Source: Acanthornis magna
Lineage: Eukaryota; Chordata; Aves; Passeriformes; Acanthizidae
Direction: 5' to 3'
DNA length: 64,000 nucleotides
Assembly: GCA_036785705.1 (NCBI GenBank)
Contig: JAWUZG010000015.1
Coordinates: 496,001 to 560,000 of the forward strand
Shown here: positions 22,311-37,870 of the stretch, piece by piece
Position numbering within the stretch: position 1 is the stretch's first letter
How the letters are laid out: every line of letters begins with the position of its first letter
Translations under genes and position numbers: made by a program
The notes under the pieces: generated by a model
The model's database searches: none
Seen by the model: the letters and a program-made list of their open reading frames with translations, nothing else
Told to the model about the DNA's origin: nothing

Positions 22311-23189
22311 TGTTGAGTAATGAATAATATTTATATGCAGAGGATGTCTCCTGTAAGCGAATGTGTGTCATGAAACTTTACAACAGGGTCATTATTCCAT
22401 CATGATAATACCTACTTATTACAAGCTACTTCCTAGCTAATACTTAAACATTACCTTTCCTAGAACGAATGTACCCACCTCTGCCCCTTACTGGAAGTCC
22501 TTTAATGGTCTTAGAGGGTCATTTAAAGGGGTCTCTGGAGGTTGTATTCACTGAGAGCCGCCAAAATTGTAATTGACCTTGCTTTGAACCTCTCTTAGGA
22601 CACGTGCTGTTGTTTCTTGTTACATAACTTTGTCACAAAACCCATTTAGGCTCCTATTTTCTGTTTATCCACTGGTTCCAGCTCTGTTTATCATCCTGTG
22701 TGTCTGCTTTTATCTAATTTTCTAGTCTTTAAGCTCTATTTTGCAACTGAAAATTTCTATTCTCCGTGTTGTCTGTCACAGTGAGTGGCAGCGATGCATC
22801 TTCCTGGCTGGAGCCACCCCTCATTTCTATGGTCCCTGAAGCTGACAGACATGCCACCCACCGATGTCCAGCCTCAGCTCAGCTTGCATCCCTTGCCCAC
22901 ACAGGGGAGAACCACAGGCAGGGGAGACAGAAGCTGTGTGTTCAGGCTGCCCCGCCTCGAAGACACATAAGCTTCCACCTTCTACAGGTGGTCACGGGTC
23001 AGGGCACCTGACAGTGAGCCTTCAGCACCAAGTGATGGCATCCCACTTTTGCAGTCTTGGCCCAATTAGGTGACCTAGTCTCCTCAGGAGCTGCCCTTTG
23101 ATCTTGTCAGGGACCACCCAATGGTTATGATGCCATGGCAGCTTGGCAAGCCCTGGATTTGTCATCCCTATCATGATGTTTCACCCCAG

Positions 23190-23950
23190 CACAGAATCCC
23201 AGAGTGGTTTGGGTTGGAGGGGCCTTAAAGCTCATCCTATTCCACCCCCTGCCGTGGGCAGGGACACCTGCCACCAGACCAGGTTGTTCCAAGCCCCCTC
23301 CAACCTGGCCTTGGACACTTCCAGGGATCCAGGGGCAGCCACAGCTTCTCCGGGCAACCTGTGCCAGGGCCTTACCATCCCCACAGGGAAGAATTTCTTC
23401 TAACCCTGCTCTCTGTCAGTGGGAAGCCATTCCCCTTGTCGTGACATTCCAGGCCCTTGTCCTAAGTCCCCCTCCAGCTCTCTTAGAGCCCCTTAATGCA
23501 CTGGAAGGTGCTCTAAGATCTCCCTGGAGCCTTCTCTTCTCCAGGCTGAACACCCCCAGCTCTCCCAGCCCGGCTCAGAGCAGAGGGGCTTCAGCCCTTG
23601 GAGCATCTCCGTGGACTCTCTGGCTTCACTCCAGCAGCTCCACATCCTTCTGATGGTGGACCCCAGGGCTGGAGGCAGCTCTGCAGGCGGGATCTCACCT
23701 GAGCAGGGTAGAGGGGCAGAATCCCCCTGTCCCCTGCTGCCCACGCTGTGGGGACAGCCCAGGACGTGGAGGGATTCTGGGTGACAGTGCAAAGGGCTGA
23801 GGCACGTTGAGCTTTTTGTCCACCAGCACCCCCAAGTCCTTCTCCTCAGGGCTGCTCCCGACCCATTCTCTGCCCTGCCTGAGTCTGTGCTTGGGATTGC
23901 CCTGAACCAAGGGCAGGCCGTGCACTTGGACCCATACCAGCAGAATCACA
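23190..23950 (-). mobile_element. CR1 LINE, 3' portion, antisense
   Basis: Antisense CR1 from its 3' end: agaatcccagagtggtttgg, ggttggaggggccttaaagc, ccttggacacttccagggat, gggaagaatttcttctaacc, ctggaggcagctctgcaggc, caagtccttctcctcagggc. It is one of the best preserved CR1 copies here. The sequence from 23950 to 24240 shows nothing I can name. Confidence 0.85.
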
Positions 23951-24239
23951 CTGGGACTTTGGCAATGGTCTCTGGGCCGATGGCAATGACTCCAGCTCGT
24001 TGAAACTGAGCTCCTCCTGCTGTTTCCCCTGCCTCACGCCTTCTTGAGACCCCCACGCTCCCCTTGGCACCGCCTCATCATCCTTGTCTCAGGTTGGCAT
24101 GGCCAGGTTTGGGTACCAGGGGGCTGTACGGGGCCTCTGTGAGGAGACACCAGAAGCTGCCCCCATGTCAGGCAGAGCTGGCTCCAGAGGGCTCCAGGAT
24201 GGACTCGCCCCTGGCCAAGGCTGAGCCAACCAGCGATGC

Positions 24240-25095
24240 TGGGAGGGCCTCTGTGATAAGGTATTTAAAAAGGGGTAAACACTGCTGTGCGACGGCAGCT
24301 GGGAGGGAGAGGATGTGAGAGCAACAGCCGTGCTGCGAGGGAAGGAGGAGGTGCTGGAGCAGAGATTCCCCTGCAGCCCGTGGTGCAGCCCGTGGGGAGG
24401 AGGATTTTGCCCCATAGCCCATGGAGGTCAGCGGAGGAGCAGATCCCCACTGCAGCCCCATGTAAGGCTCACCCAGCAGGGCAGGTGGGGATGCCCTGCA
24501 GGGAGCTGCAGCCTGGGAGGAGCCCACGCTGGAGCAGGCTCCTGACAGGGGCTGTGCTCTCTGGAGAGGAGTCCATGCAGGAGCTGGAAGGACACTGGAG
24601 CAGTCTGTTCCTGAAAGAACCCCATGGAAAGGGGCCCTGCTGGAGCAGTTCTTGGAGAGCTGCAGCCCAGGGAAAGGACCCACATTGGAAAAGCTGGTGC
24701 AGGACTGTCTCCCCTGGAGAGGGGGAACAGCGTGAGGAGAAAGGAGCAGCAGAGACAAAGTGTTATGAGCTGATGGCAATCCACATTCCCCATCTGATGC
24801 ACTGCTCGAGGTGGGGAGGTGGAAGAGTTGGGAGTGAAGCTGAGCCTGGGAAGAAGGGAGAGTAGGGGGAGGTGTTTTCAGGTTTGTTCTTTTTTCTCAT
24901 TTTCCTACTCTGTTTAATTGGTAATAAAATGAACTAATTTCCCCAAGCTCAGTCTGTTTTGACTGTGGCAGTAATTGGTGAGTGATCTCCCTGACCCGTG
25001 GGAATTTCATCACATGTTCTCCCCCTTTTCAGCCAAAGAGGAGGAATGATGGGGCTGCTCGGTGGGCAGCTGGCTAGCCAAGATTGACCCACCTC
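24240..25095 (+). mobile_element. solo LTR of an ERVL-like bird retrovirus, plus orientation
   Basis: It has a TATA-like gtatttaaaaagggg at the left. A U3/R body follows with repeated ctgcagcc and ggagcag blocks, a poly(A) signal in tggtaataaaatgaac near 24920, then a U5-like stretch ctgttttgactgtggcagta and an end near gattgacccacc. This matches a common songbird LTR layout from memory. No internal retroviral part of the same family is attached on either side. 25096-25650 contains an AT-rich minus-orientation LTR-like piece that I cannot assign. Confidence 0.6.
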
Positions 25096-25661
25096 GGTTC
25101 TCCAAATCCCTTCATCACCACCTCCACCTTCCACACACCCACAGCTGCTCATGACCTCTCCATGTGTTCTGCCAGAGGGCAGGGTCAGCACAAAAAGACA
25201 CAGACATTAACTTAAGGAGTAAATGTAATTTACTATACTGCAATGCGGTGAAGAATTACAAAATAAGTTAAGCGATGCACCTCATCACTACTACCAAAGA
25301 TTGCCTCTAGTGATTAAGAAAGATCCATCACCACTTACGCTAAGACTTTACCATCGTCCAGACCCACATGTCAGCTGGGTACCCTCTGTGACAGCGAAGG
25401 ACTGGAGAGCCTCTCCTCAAACCTGGGACTTCCTATGTGGTATGTCCACCTGTAGCAAAGGCTTCTGACTTGGCTGTGAGAGGGCCCAGCTTTTATATTG
25501 TTGAATAAACAAGCTCACACAACTTCTAGCGCAGGAACATCTGGTTTCATCTTCCTCTTGGGTTCCTCCCAAAGCCTCACCAGGGCTCAAGGAGGAACCA
25601 AGGGAGTTGCCTTTGAGCATGTACCTCCAAACAAGGCCGTGTACCCTAATGCCACGGGGAC

Positions 25662-28600
25662 GTGTCAGGGCAGAACCCATTTCTATTGCTGGGGGGATCA
25701 CAGGAGCTGACCCTGGTGGAAGCTGAGGTGAGCCTGACTGGGAAGGAGTGGCAGAAACATCCCATTGTGACTGGTCCAGAGGCCCCGTGTATTCTGGGCA
25801 TAGATTTCCTTCAGAATGGCTATTTCAAAGACCCAAAGGGACTCAGGCGAGCTTTTGGAATAGCTGCTGTCGAGGCAGAGGGCGTTAGGCAACTGAACAC
25901 TTTGCCCGGACTATCAGAGAACCCTTCTGCAATTGGACTCTCGAAGGTGGAGGAACAACAGGTACCAACTGTCACCTTGACAGTGCACCGGCAGCAGTAC
26001 TGGAGGAATCAAGATGCTGTGATTCCCATCCACAAGACGGTCTGTGAGCTAGAGAGCCAAGGGGTGGTCAGCAAGGCCCACTCACCCTTCAACAGCCCCA
26101 TCTGGCCTGTGTGCAAATCTGAAGGAGAATGGAGATTGATAGTGGACTATTGAGCCTTGAATGAGGTGACTCCACTGCTGAGTGCTGCCGTGCCAGACAT
26201 CCTGGAGCTCCAGTATGAGCTGGAGTCCAAAGCAGCAGAGTGGTATGGCACTATTGATACTGCAAATGCATTTTTCTCCATTCCTCTGGCAGCAGAGTGC
26301 AGGCCTCAGTTTGCTTTCACCTGGAGGGGCGTGCAGTACACCTGGAACTGACTGCTCCAGGGGTGAAAGCACAGTCCCACCATCTGCCATGGACTGATCC
26401 AGAATGCACTGGAAAAGGGTGAGGCTCCGGAACATCAGCAGTACATCGATGACATCATTGTGTGGGGGAACATGGCAGAAGAAGTGTTTGAGAAAGGAGA
26501 GAAAATCATCCAGATTCTTCTGAAAGCTGGTTTTGCCATCAAAAGGAGCAAAATCAAGGGGCCTGCCAAAGAGATCCAGTTCCTGGGGGCAAAGTGGAAA
26601 GATGGATGGTGTCAGATTCCCACCGAGGTCATCAATAAGATCACAGCGATGTCCCCACCAACCAACAAGAAGGAGACACAAGCCTTCCTAGGTGCCATAG
26701 GTTTCTGGAGGATGCACATCCCTGAGTACAGCCAGATGGTTAGCCCTGTCTACCTGGTGACACGCAAGAAGAATGATTTCCACCTGAACAACAACAAGCC
26801 TTCACCCAGATCAAGCAGGAGATCTCCCATGCAGTAGCCCTTGGCCCACTCAGGACAGGACCAGAAGTGAAGAATGTGCTCTACTCTGCAGCCAGGGGCA
26901 ATGGCCTGTCCTGGAGCCTTTGGCAGAAGGGGCCTGGTGAGACTCAAGGGCAACCACTGGGATTCTGGAGCTGATGTTACAGAGGGTCTGAAGCAAACTA
27001 CACTTCCATAGAGAAGGAAATCCTGGCAGCCTATGAAGGTGTCCAAGCCGCCTCAGAGGTAATCAGCACAGAAGCACAACTTCTCCTCGCACCCCAACTA
27101 CCGGTGCTGGGGTGGATATTCAAGGGAAAGGTTCCCTCTACCCCCCATGTCACTGACGCCTCATGGAGTAAATGGATTGCCCTCATCACACAGCACACCC
27201 ATATTGAAAACCCGAATTGCTCTGGGATCTTGGAAATAATTACAAATTGGCCTGAAGGTGAAAACTTTGGTCTCACTGACAAAGAGGAGCAGGAACAGGT
27301 GACTCGTGCAGAGGAAGCTCCACCCTGCAACCAACTGCCACAAGATGAAATACGCTACGCTCTCTTCACTGATGGTTCCTGTCGTACTGTAGGGGCAAAC
27401 CGAAAATGGAAAGCAGCTGTATGGAGCCCCACACAACAGGTTGCAGAAGCTACAGAAGGAGAAGGTGGATTGAGCCAACTTGCTGAACTCAAAGCTGTTC
27501 AGCTGGCCCTGCACATTGCTGAAAGAGAGAAGTGGCCAAAGCTATACCTGTATACCGATTCATGGATGGTAGCCAATGCTCTGTGGGGTTGGCTGGAAAG
27601 GTGGAAAAAGGCCAACTGGTAGCATAGAGGAAGACCAATCTGGGCTGCTGACGAATGGCGAGACATTGCCACTCGGGTAGAGAAGCTACCTGTGAAAGTC
27701 CATCATGTGGATGCCCATGTCCCCAAGAGTCGAGCTAATGAGGAACACTGAAACAATGAACAGATGGATCAGGCTGTAAAGATAAAGGTGTCATAAACAG
27801 ATTTGGATTGGCAACACAAGGGAGAGTTTTTCCTAGCCTGATGGGCCCATGATGCCTCAGGCTATCAGGGCAGAGATGCCACCTGTAAGTGGGCACGAGA
27901 CCGAGGGGTGGATCTAACCATGGACTGTATCTTCCAGGTGATCCATAACTGTGAGACGTGCGCTGTCGTCAAGCAAGCCATGCGGGTGACACCCTTGTGG
28001 TATGGGGGAAGGTGGTCCAAATATAAGTATGGTGAGGCCTGGCAGATCGATTACATCACACTGCCTCAAACCCACCACGGCAAGCGCTACGTGCTCACAA
28101 TGGTAGAAGCCACCACTGGGTGGCTAGAGACCTACCCTGTGCCTCATGCCACTGCCCATAACACCATCCTGGGCCTTGAAAAGCAAGTCCTTTGGAGGCA
28201 TGGTACCCCTGAGAGAATTGAGTTGGACAACGGGACTCATTTCAAAAATAGCCTCATAAATACCTGGGCTGGGGAACATGGCATCGAGTGGGTGTACCAC
28301 ATTCCCTATCATGCACCTGCTGCTGGTAAAGTAGAGTGATTCAACGGCCTACTAAAAACCACCTTGAAGACTCTAAGCGGGGGGACTTTCAAAAATTGGG
28401 AACAGCATTTAGCCAAGGCCACCTGGCTAGTTAACACCTGAGCCTCCACCAACAGAGCCCAATCTGAACCCTTGCGAACAGCAGATGGGGGTAAGGTTCC
28501 TGTGGTGCACATGAGGGGCATGCTGGGAAAAACTGTTTGGATTAATTCTGCCTTGAGCAAATACAAACCCACCTGTGGGGTTGTCTTTGCTCAGGGACCA

Positions 28601-28675
28601 GGGTGCACGTGGCGGGTGATGCAAGAGGATGGAGAGACACGATGCATACCTCAGGGGGACCTCAGCTGGGGTTGA
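25662..28675 (+). pseudogene. decayed class III (ERVL-like) endogenous retrovirus pol: protease end, RT, RNase H, integrase
   Basis: Pieces of one Pol polyprotein lie in order. 25662-26153 holds the end of protease and the start of RT (ILGIDFL; VDY before the first stop). 26157-26351 and 26352-26837 continue RT in the same frame, with the YIDD active site at 26442-26453. After a frameshift between 26837 and 27104, 27104-27622 holds RNase H (TDGS, AEL, YTDS). 27908-28339 is the integrase core, with all three DDE positions in YITLP-side D, LDNGTH and AGKVE context. 28472-28675 is the integrase C-terminus. In-frame stops include 26151, 26349, about 26364, 27620 and 28337. Several are TGA where a CpG codon would fit, as expected of old methylated copies. 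No gag or env was found. It is a fossil and not active. Confidence 0.85.
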
Positions 28676-28812
28676 ATTGCCCACAATACTGTGCCTGTAT
28701 GCATATCTGCGTGTATATATGTATATAATCAGGATAATGCATGTATGTGTATAGTTTAAAAGTTCAATGCAACACGTTGGAATGGAAAAAATTCAGAGCA
28801 GATAACATTGAA

Positions 28813-29664
28813 TGTTGGGAGGGGCAGAAATTTTCCCCACTCTTTTGCTAGGTAACCAACCACCAGATATTTAAGGACCATTTACTTCTTTTGTAAGAGA
28901 CAAAAGATGTGGCCAGGTGTGGTGAAGGGAGGAAATCTGTCCGTCAGTAACTCACTCACTCACTCACTGGATTCGGAGGAGAGAGCAGTGAAAAAACTGC
29001 TGCCTCCTTTTCATGGCAACTGCGGAGACAGGACCCGGCTCTGCACTGTTTTCTCTTCCTTGCTGGGCTGCTGCAGAGGGGGCCCAGCTACCGCTGCCCC
29101 ACACCCCACCTGCCGCTTCTGCCACGGTGTTCCTGCCACCTTTTGCTGGCTAGCCCAGGTGAGCCCATCCTGCCACTCCAGGTCCCTGCTCAGAGCTTGC
29201 TTCCCAGCCCGTCCTGCTGCGCACCATCCCTGCCCAGCCTGTCCTGCTCACGCCATCCCTGCCCAGCCCGTCTGCCATTCCCCACATGACACAGATCCAA
29301 CCTCGCCCCACAGCGCCCCCTGCAGCTGCGCGGGAGTCATCACACCTGCCCTGCCTGGCCGGGAGGCAACAGCGCCCCTTCTGGCTGTGACCGTGACTGC
29401 ACCAAACGGGACAGTGCTTGGCAGCCCAGGGACATCTGCCACCGGGTTGTTCTGGTTTTTGTTTGTTATTCCTACTGTTGTTGTTGCTTGTTTGCCTCGT
29501 TATGGATACTAGTAAAGACCTGTTATGCCTTTTCCCATATCTTTGCCTGAAAGCCCTTGATTCCAAAGTTATAATAACTCAGAGGGAGGGGGGGTCATCA
29601 CATTATCCATTCCAAGGGAGATTCCTACCTTCCTTAGCAGACACCTGTCTTTCAAACTAAGACA
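28813..29664 (+). mobile_element. LTR, 852 bp, right of the pol remnant
   Basis: Begins TGTTGGGAGGGGCAG, with TATA-like gatatttaagg at 28867, and ends ctttcaaactaagaca. A homologous element lies inverted at 31225-32232. It could be the 3' LTR of the pol at 25662-28675, since it follows by 140 bp, but no polypurine tract is visible just before it and no matching 5' LTR is in place. It contains a run of degenerate ctgcccagcc repeats. Confidence 0.6.
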
Positions 29665-31224
29665 ACTGTATAGCTCACATAAGACAAATTTCGGCCCCAT
29701 GGAGTGTTACAGACCATGAGGGGACCACAAGATATCACAAGGACACCATATTGAGGCTACTTGGACTGCAGACTGCAGGCAAGAAGACCACAAAGGCATG
29801 AGACCTCTTAGAATGTGCAAAGAAGGAACCTGTTTAATGACTGGGGCAAATCAGGGAAGCCTCCTCACCTCTTCCTTCTGTCACCTTGCTCCTGAGTGCA
29901 ATGGTATGCAGGTCAGTGCTCCATGGCTTTGCCCCCTCTCCAGGCATATTCACAGTCCTCCAAGATCCTCACCCCTGTGACCCTCAGAGCTGTGGTGGGA
30001 CTGCAGGCAGACCTGGGCCTCTGCTCCATGTTTCCCCTCTGCAGGGATGGGGATGGATCCTGCAGTGATGCCAAGACCACTGTCCAGTCAGGGGACAGTG
30101 AGACATATGGCTGCTGCTGTGCCAGAGGATGTCATTGTGCTCACAGAGAAAACTGGGAAGAGAGAAGGGGGATGTTTGGAGTGATGGCATCTGTCTTCTC
30201 AAGTCACCGTTACTGTGATGGAGCCAGGTTGTCCTGAGGATGACTGAACTTGCCCGTGGAAAGTAGGGAATGAATCCCTTCATTTACTTTGCTTGCATGT
30301 GCAGCTTTTGCTTCCTTTATTAAACAACTTTATCCCAAACCACAAGGGGTTTTTTCATTTTTAGCCTATGATCCTCTCCACCATCCCACTGGGGATCATG
30401 TGTGAGGCTGAGTTGTCGTCTGGGATTAAACCATGACAGAAGGTACATAAAATGAGTCCTTCCCTTGATAGGTGCAATGAAACTGTCCCTTCTCTTCTCT
30501 GCTTTTTCTCATGTGCTGGGCTGAGAGGTGGACAGAGCAAGCTGAAGCACCTCCTGGGCTGTTTGGAGCACTTTCGCATGTCTGGAGCAAAGTCTTCCTT
30601 GTAGTTCTCTCTGGATGTAGCACAGCCAGAACCAACACCAGTGTTTGGAGATTAGGGACAGGGAGGGAGGGATCTAATCAGACACCTATTCTCCAGCATC
30701 TTGGCTCTCAGAATTAAGGCAAAATTTGAAAAATTGAAATTGAAAATGAAAGGCAAAAATAGGCAGATCATACAAAAAGGAAGCAGAACTCAAAACAAGT
30801 CTGACATTATAATTTTAATTATTTGCTTCCTCTTTTGCAAAATGTAGGTTCACTGGAAAAAACAATAAAACCTTCTTATAATCAGTTCTTATTATGTCTG
30901 AACTAATCTGAAACAATTCCGGTGGAAAAAATGTTTTCCTGTTGATATTTTCAAGAAGAATATTCTACTGTTTTATGATTCAAGACAATGCTTTTATCAC
31001 AGTATTTTAGTTACTTCATAGTTTAAAGTATGAAAAATTACCTATAAAAAAGAAGATAAAAACATTATTTGCATAAAATATTTTTAAAATCTAATCTGAG
31101 AGATTTCTTCTCATTTGTCTTCTTAAACACTATTATTTTCCAAGTTTTTGGCTTTTTACCAAAATTCTAAAATTTGTGTGACAGGTAAAAAACCACTTGT
31201 GGCTTAGCTTAATGGTTAAAATCT
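29665..31224. other. spacer between inverted LTRs, no gene seen
   Basis: 29665-30720 is mixed sequence with short frames only. 30720-31200 is strongly AT-rich, with many tttt/aaaa runs. I see no recognisable coding, RNA or repeat feature. Confidence 0.5.
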
Positions 31225-32232
31225 TGTCTTGGTTTGAAAGACAGGTGTCTGCTAAGGAAGGTGGGAATCTCCCTTAGAAAAGAGAATGTGAATCCCCTTC
31301 CCTCTGAATTATCATAACTTTGAAATCAAGGGCTTTCAGGTAAAGATAGGAAAAAAGGAATAACAGGTCTTTACTAGTATCTATAATGAGGCAAACAAAC
31401 AACAAGAGTAGCAATAACAAACAAAAACCAGAAAAACTCGGTGGCAGATGTCCCTGGGCTGCCAAGCACTTTCCCATTTGGTGCAGTCACGGTCACAGCC
31501 AGCAGGGGCGCTGTTGCCTCCTGGCCAGGCAGGGCAGGTGCAGTGACTCCCCCGCAGCTGCAGGGGGCGCTGTGGGGCAAGGTCAGGTCTGTGTCACATG
31601 GGGAATGGGGGATGGGCTGGGCAGGGATGGCGTGAGCAGGACGGGCTGGGCAGGAGGATGGGCTGGGCAGCAGGACGGGCTGGGCAGGAGGATGGGCTGG
31701 GCAGCAGGACGGGCTGGGCAGGAGGATGGGCTGGGCGGGAGGACGGGCTGGGCAGGAGGATGGTGTGCAGCAGGACAGGCACAGCAGGGAGCTCAGAGCA
31801 GAGAGATGGAACAGCAGGACTGGCTCACCTGGGCTAGCCAGCAAAAGGTGGCAGGAACTCCGTAGTTGTGGCAGAAGCAGCAGGTGGGGCGTGGGGCAGT
31901 GGCAGCTGGGCCCCCTCTGCAGCAGCTGCAGGTGCAGCCGGGGAGATGCACACTCCAGGAGGGGAAAAGGGGGTTGGAATCCCGTGCTTTTTTCCCAAAC
32001 AAAACCTCACCCAGCAAGGAGGAGAAGGTGGTGCAGAGCCGGGCTGTTTCCACGGTCGCAGTGAAAGGGAGACAGCAGCTTCACTGTTCCCCACTCTGAA
32101 GTCTGACGAGCAAGTGAAGTTACCGATGGTCAGGTGCTGCCCTCACCACACCCCGGCCACATCTTTTGTCTCTGAACTACCTGGTCGTTGGTTTCCTAGC
32201 AAGAGAATGGGGAAAATTCCCCGACTTTCAAC
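31225..32232 (-). mobile_element. LTR of the same family as 28813-29664, inverted, about 1 kb
   Basis: Starts TGTCTTGGTTTGAAAGACAG, the reverse complement of the end of the 28813 element, and ends near ggggaaaattcccc...caact, its start. It is about 150 bp longer because of a 17-bp tandem array at 31643-31762. It is a solo LTR, with no internal sequence next to it. Confidence 0.65.
31643..31762. repeat. 17-bp G-rich tandem array inside the LTR, seven units
   Basis: Units gggctgggcaggaggat and gggctgggcagcaggac alternate at 31643, 31660, 31677 and onward. The plus strand has closely spaced GGG runs. The matching part of the inverted LTR has only about two or three degenerate units near 29205-29280. 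Confidence 0.8.
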
Positions 32233-35092
32233 TAACCTAAAAACATCTGTGGCACAAATTATAACCAAGGTTGCACTGTGTCAAATTTTGGGTGCACTTC
32301 AGTGAACTGTGGGTTGATGCTACTTGCCTCAGGAGCCTGAGTTTGCTGCTTCTCTTCAACAAAGGCAGGTCTAGAACAATGTGGAGTCTGCCCTAACATT
32401 TCTTAAAGCCATCTTTCCTGGGAAGTCTGCTTCAGACTGGTGCTTGCTGCTCTCTGGCCCTTGACACTGGAGGACACGGCTGCATGCTCAGGTGGTGGTG
32501 TGTGAATGGGCAGGTAGAGGAAGAGTTTGTTTCGTGCTTGGCTTCTCTGTAGCTGCTTCTGCATGTGCTTAGAGTTTATGATTAACACCTCCACTGACAG
32601 CCAGGGAGAATCCAGGCGGGAAGCAGCAGCCAAGATCTGCAGGGCTATCGGGAGACACGGACTCCGGTGTTATGAACATGATGGTGCCACCAATGAGCAG
32701 GTCGAAGATCATTGCTGGAGTCTGCTTTGCTGACTGGGAGCACTGCAGCTCTGCAGCACTGCTGGATTTTGGCAGCAGGGGTGGTCGCTTGTGATATTTG
32801 CATGGTTTGGAAACAGCTTGTATTTCTTTATCCTTCCATGTTTTTTTCTAGTGTGGATGTACTACTGTTCTAGCGAGTGACCTGAGGCTGCAGAATTAAA
32901 CTGGGGAACATAGATGACGGAAAGGGGAATACTATATAACAACGGTTTCCTTCAGGGCCAAAAAAAGAAGAATCTACGGTTTTACACATTTGCACTGTAG
33001 CCAGGAGTTGGACTTGATGATCCTGATAGGTCCCTTCCAAGTCAGCATATTCTGTGATTCTAGGGTAAGAATGCCCAATGGTAGAAAGGGCTGGGATCAG
33101 GAATGCCAGGGATATCGATTCCAGTCAGAGGGTGACCTTTCACTTGCTGATGAGGTACGATGTGCAGCAGCCTTGTCTTGTAGGCAATGCAGTCACTGAG
33201 GAGCCACTTTTGGGCTGTAGAGGGAGGTGTAGCTGGGGGTGAAGCCCAGCCCACAGGGTAGTTCTTTGGGGCTGCTTAAGTGGATATGAGGAATTGTTTC
33301 CAGCCACGTCTTTCCCTACCCCTTGTAGAACCGTTGATGGTGGTAGGACTCTGGCAGTACATTGTTCATTAAAGCTTTTGATATTTAGGCTCAAATGTGC
33401 CTGCAGGGGTACAATAAGGGGCACATCCTCTTGGTGCTGTTTGTGGGAGGCCCTGTGTACCCGTCTGGACCTGTGGGACTGGCTGTGTCAATGTGTGACC
33501 CCACGTGCCCTCTGCCAGCCCCACAACTGCTTGGACCTGGGAGTTCGGAGTTGTGGCAGCTTCCTCTCTCACAGGCTGCTGGATCAGGTGACTCCTAACA
33601 ATGGTGATGGGGGGAGGAAAGCTCTTTCCATGGTCCCATGCCCTGGATGTGCGCACAAAGGTCGGTCTCAGGCTGAGGGATGTGAGAATAGGCTCTGGAG
33701 TGGGGCACAAAGATTCCAATGTGCCCATGGATGGGCCCATGGCAATGCCCCAACATCATCCTGGGCAGGGTGAGCCAGGCCAGAGCCACAGCATGGCCAG
33801 GGCTTGTTCTCCACTGGGCACTGGTGAGCCCAGAGCAGTTTGGTGTGCCCAGTGGGGGTGTGGAGACAAATGGGCCTGAAAGGAGGCTCTTCAAGGAGAT
33901 GCCAAGAATCAGTTGAGGCTGGGGAGGCAAAGTGGGGCTAGACAGCAGACAGGGCCAGCAGTGCCCAGAACAGGAGGAGGCTGTAGGGCACCCTGCTGCC
34001 TAAACTTCTCCTTGCCCGTAATACCTCCAAGGGAGACCAAAGAGGCTGAAGGGGGAAGAAAGAAAAGGATCGAAAAGGCTCTACAAGGGACCACAAGGGT
34101 CCTGGAGAAGTCCAGCTTTGCCTTTTTCCCATATAAACCCCACCTACCCAGCCCTGAGCCTTCCCTGTTTTTCCTGCAGGGGCCAACTGTGGCAGAGGTT
34201 GCAGACACAGAGGGAGCAGGACATGCTGCCTGTGGCTCACAGGAGGGCAGGGAACTACAAATGCTGCTGCCTTCAGAGCAGGACCCCTGGACGAGCTGCC
34301 ATGTGTCCCACACAGCCCCGGTGCCACAATCCATCTGTTCCCTTCTCCCACATCCAGAGATTCGAGTGACATCCCCTGTTTAATTAGCCCTTCGTTACTG
34401 CCAAAGAGAGCTCTGTCTAGATCACTGGCCAGCCCAGAGAAGGTGCAGCTGAGGAGCACCTGGTTCCAGGTGTGGGGGTGGAAGGGAGCAGCTGTTTGGA
34501 GTAACGGCCATTGGTTGCTCCAGTGTGGGGCTGGGGGAACCTGGAGGGATGAGGAGTGGGACCAACCCTGTGGGGTGCATCCAGACCCACAGGAAGGAGG
34601 TATTGCTGTCCCTCCTGCAATGACAGACACTATAGGCCAGGAAGACAAAACTGCCCCTGAGAATGCAAAACGGGAAGTTCCCTCCCTCCTATTCCATTTT
34701 GTTGAGCCACCAAACTTGAGGGTTTGTGGTTGCGAAACAACCCCCTATTTCATAAGGCAGAGAGGAAGCCATTACCCCATCAAGTGACCGGAACTAAGAA
34801 AGAGAAACAAAAGTCCTGATAGCTTTTCTCCCAAGGTTTGCAGGATCCTAAAACCTAAGTAGTCACAGGGGCCCAGCCCTGGACATGTGACTGGGACATT
34901 GTGGTTCCAGTTCAACCATCCCAGCCCTGTGGTTGTGCTGCAGAAACCCAAGCCGTGGGACAGAAGGTGGCTCGTGGCAACGAGGTCCTATCAGGAGGCA
35001 CAAGAAGCCACCCAGCTGCTCAGTGCCTCTGGCCAAAGCCTTCCTCTGAAGAAGCCCTGCTTGAGCCGAGTACAGAGGGAGCCAAGAGGGAC
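32233..35092. other. intergenic stretch, no gene supported; small CR1 tail at 32985-33065
   Basis: Only short frames are present. 32985-33065 has the CR1 3' end wording in sense (ggacttgatgatcctgatag, then gtcccttccaagtcagcata, then tctgtgattcta). 34150-34390 has a few Ig-receptor-like phrases but no domain. The rest shows nothing I can name. Confidence 0.5.

Positions 35093-37870
<2,778 letters not shown>

Noticed and set aside
34118..34383. Possible extra Ig-domain exon upstream of the LRC-type receptor
   Set aside because: No cysteine pair, no DxGxYxC motif and no fitting splice sites.
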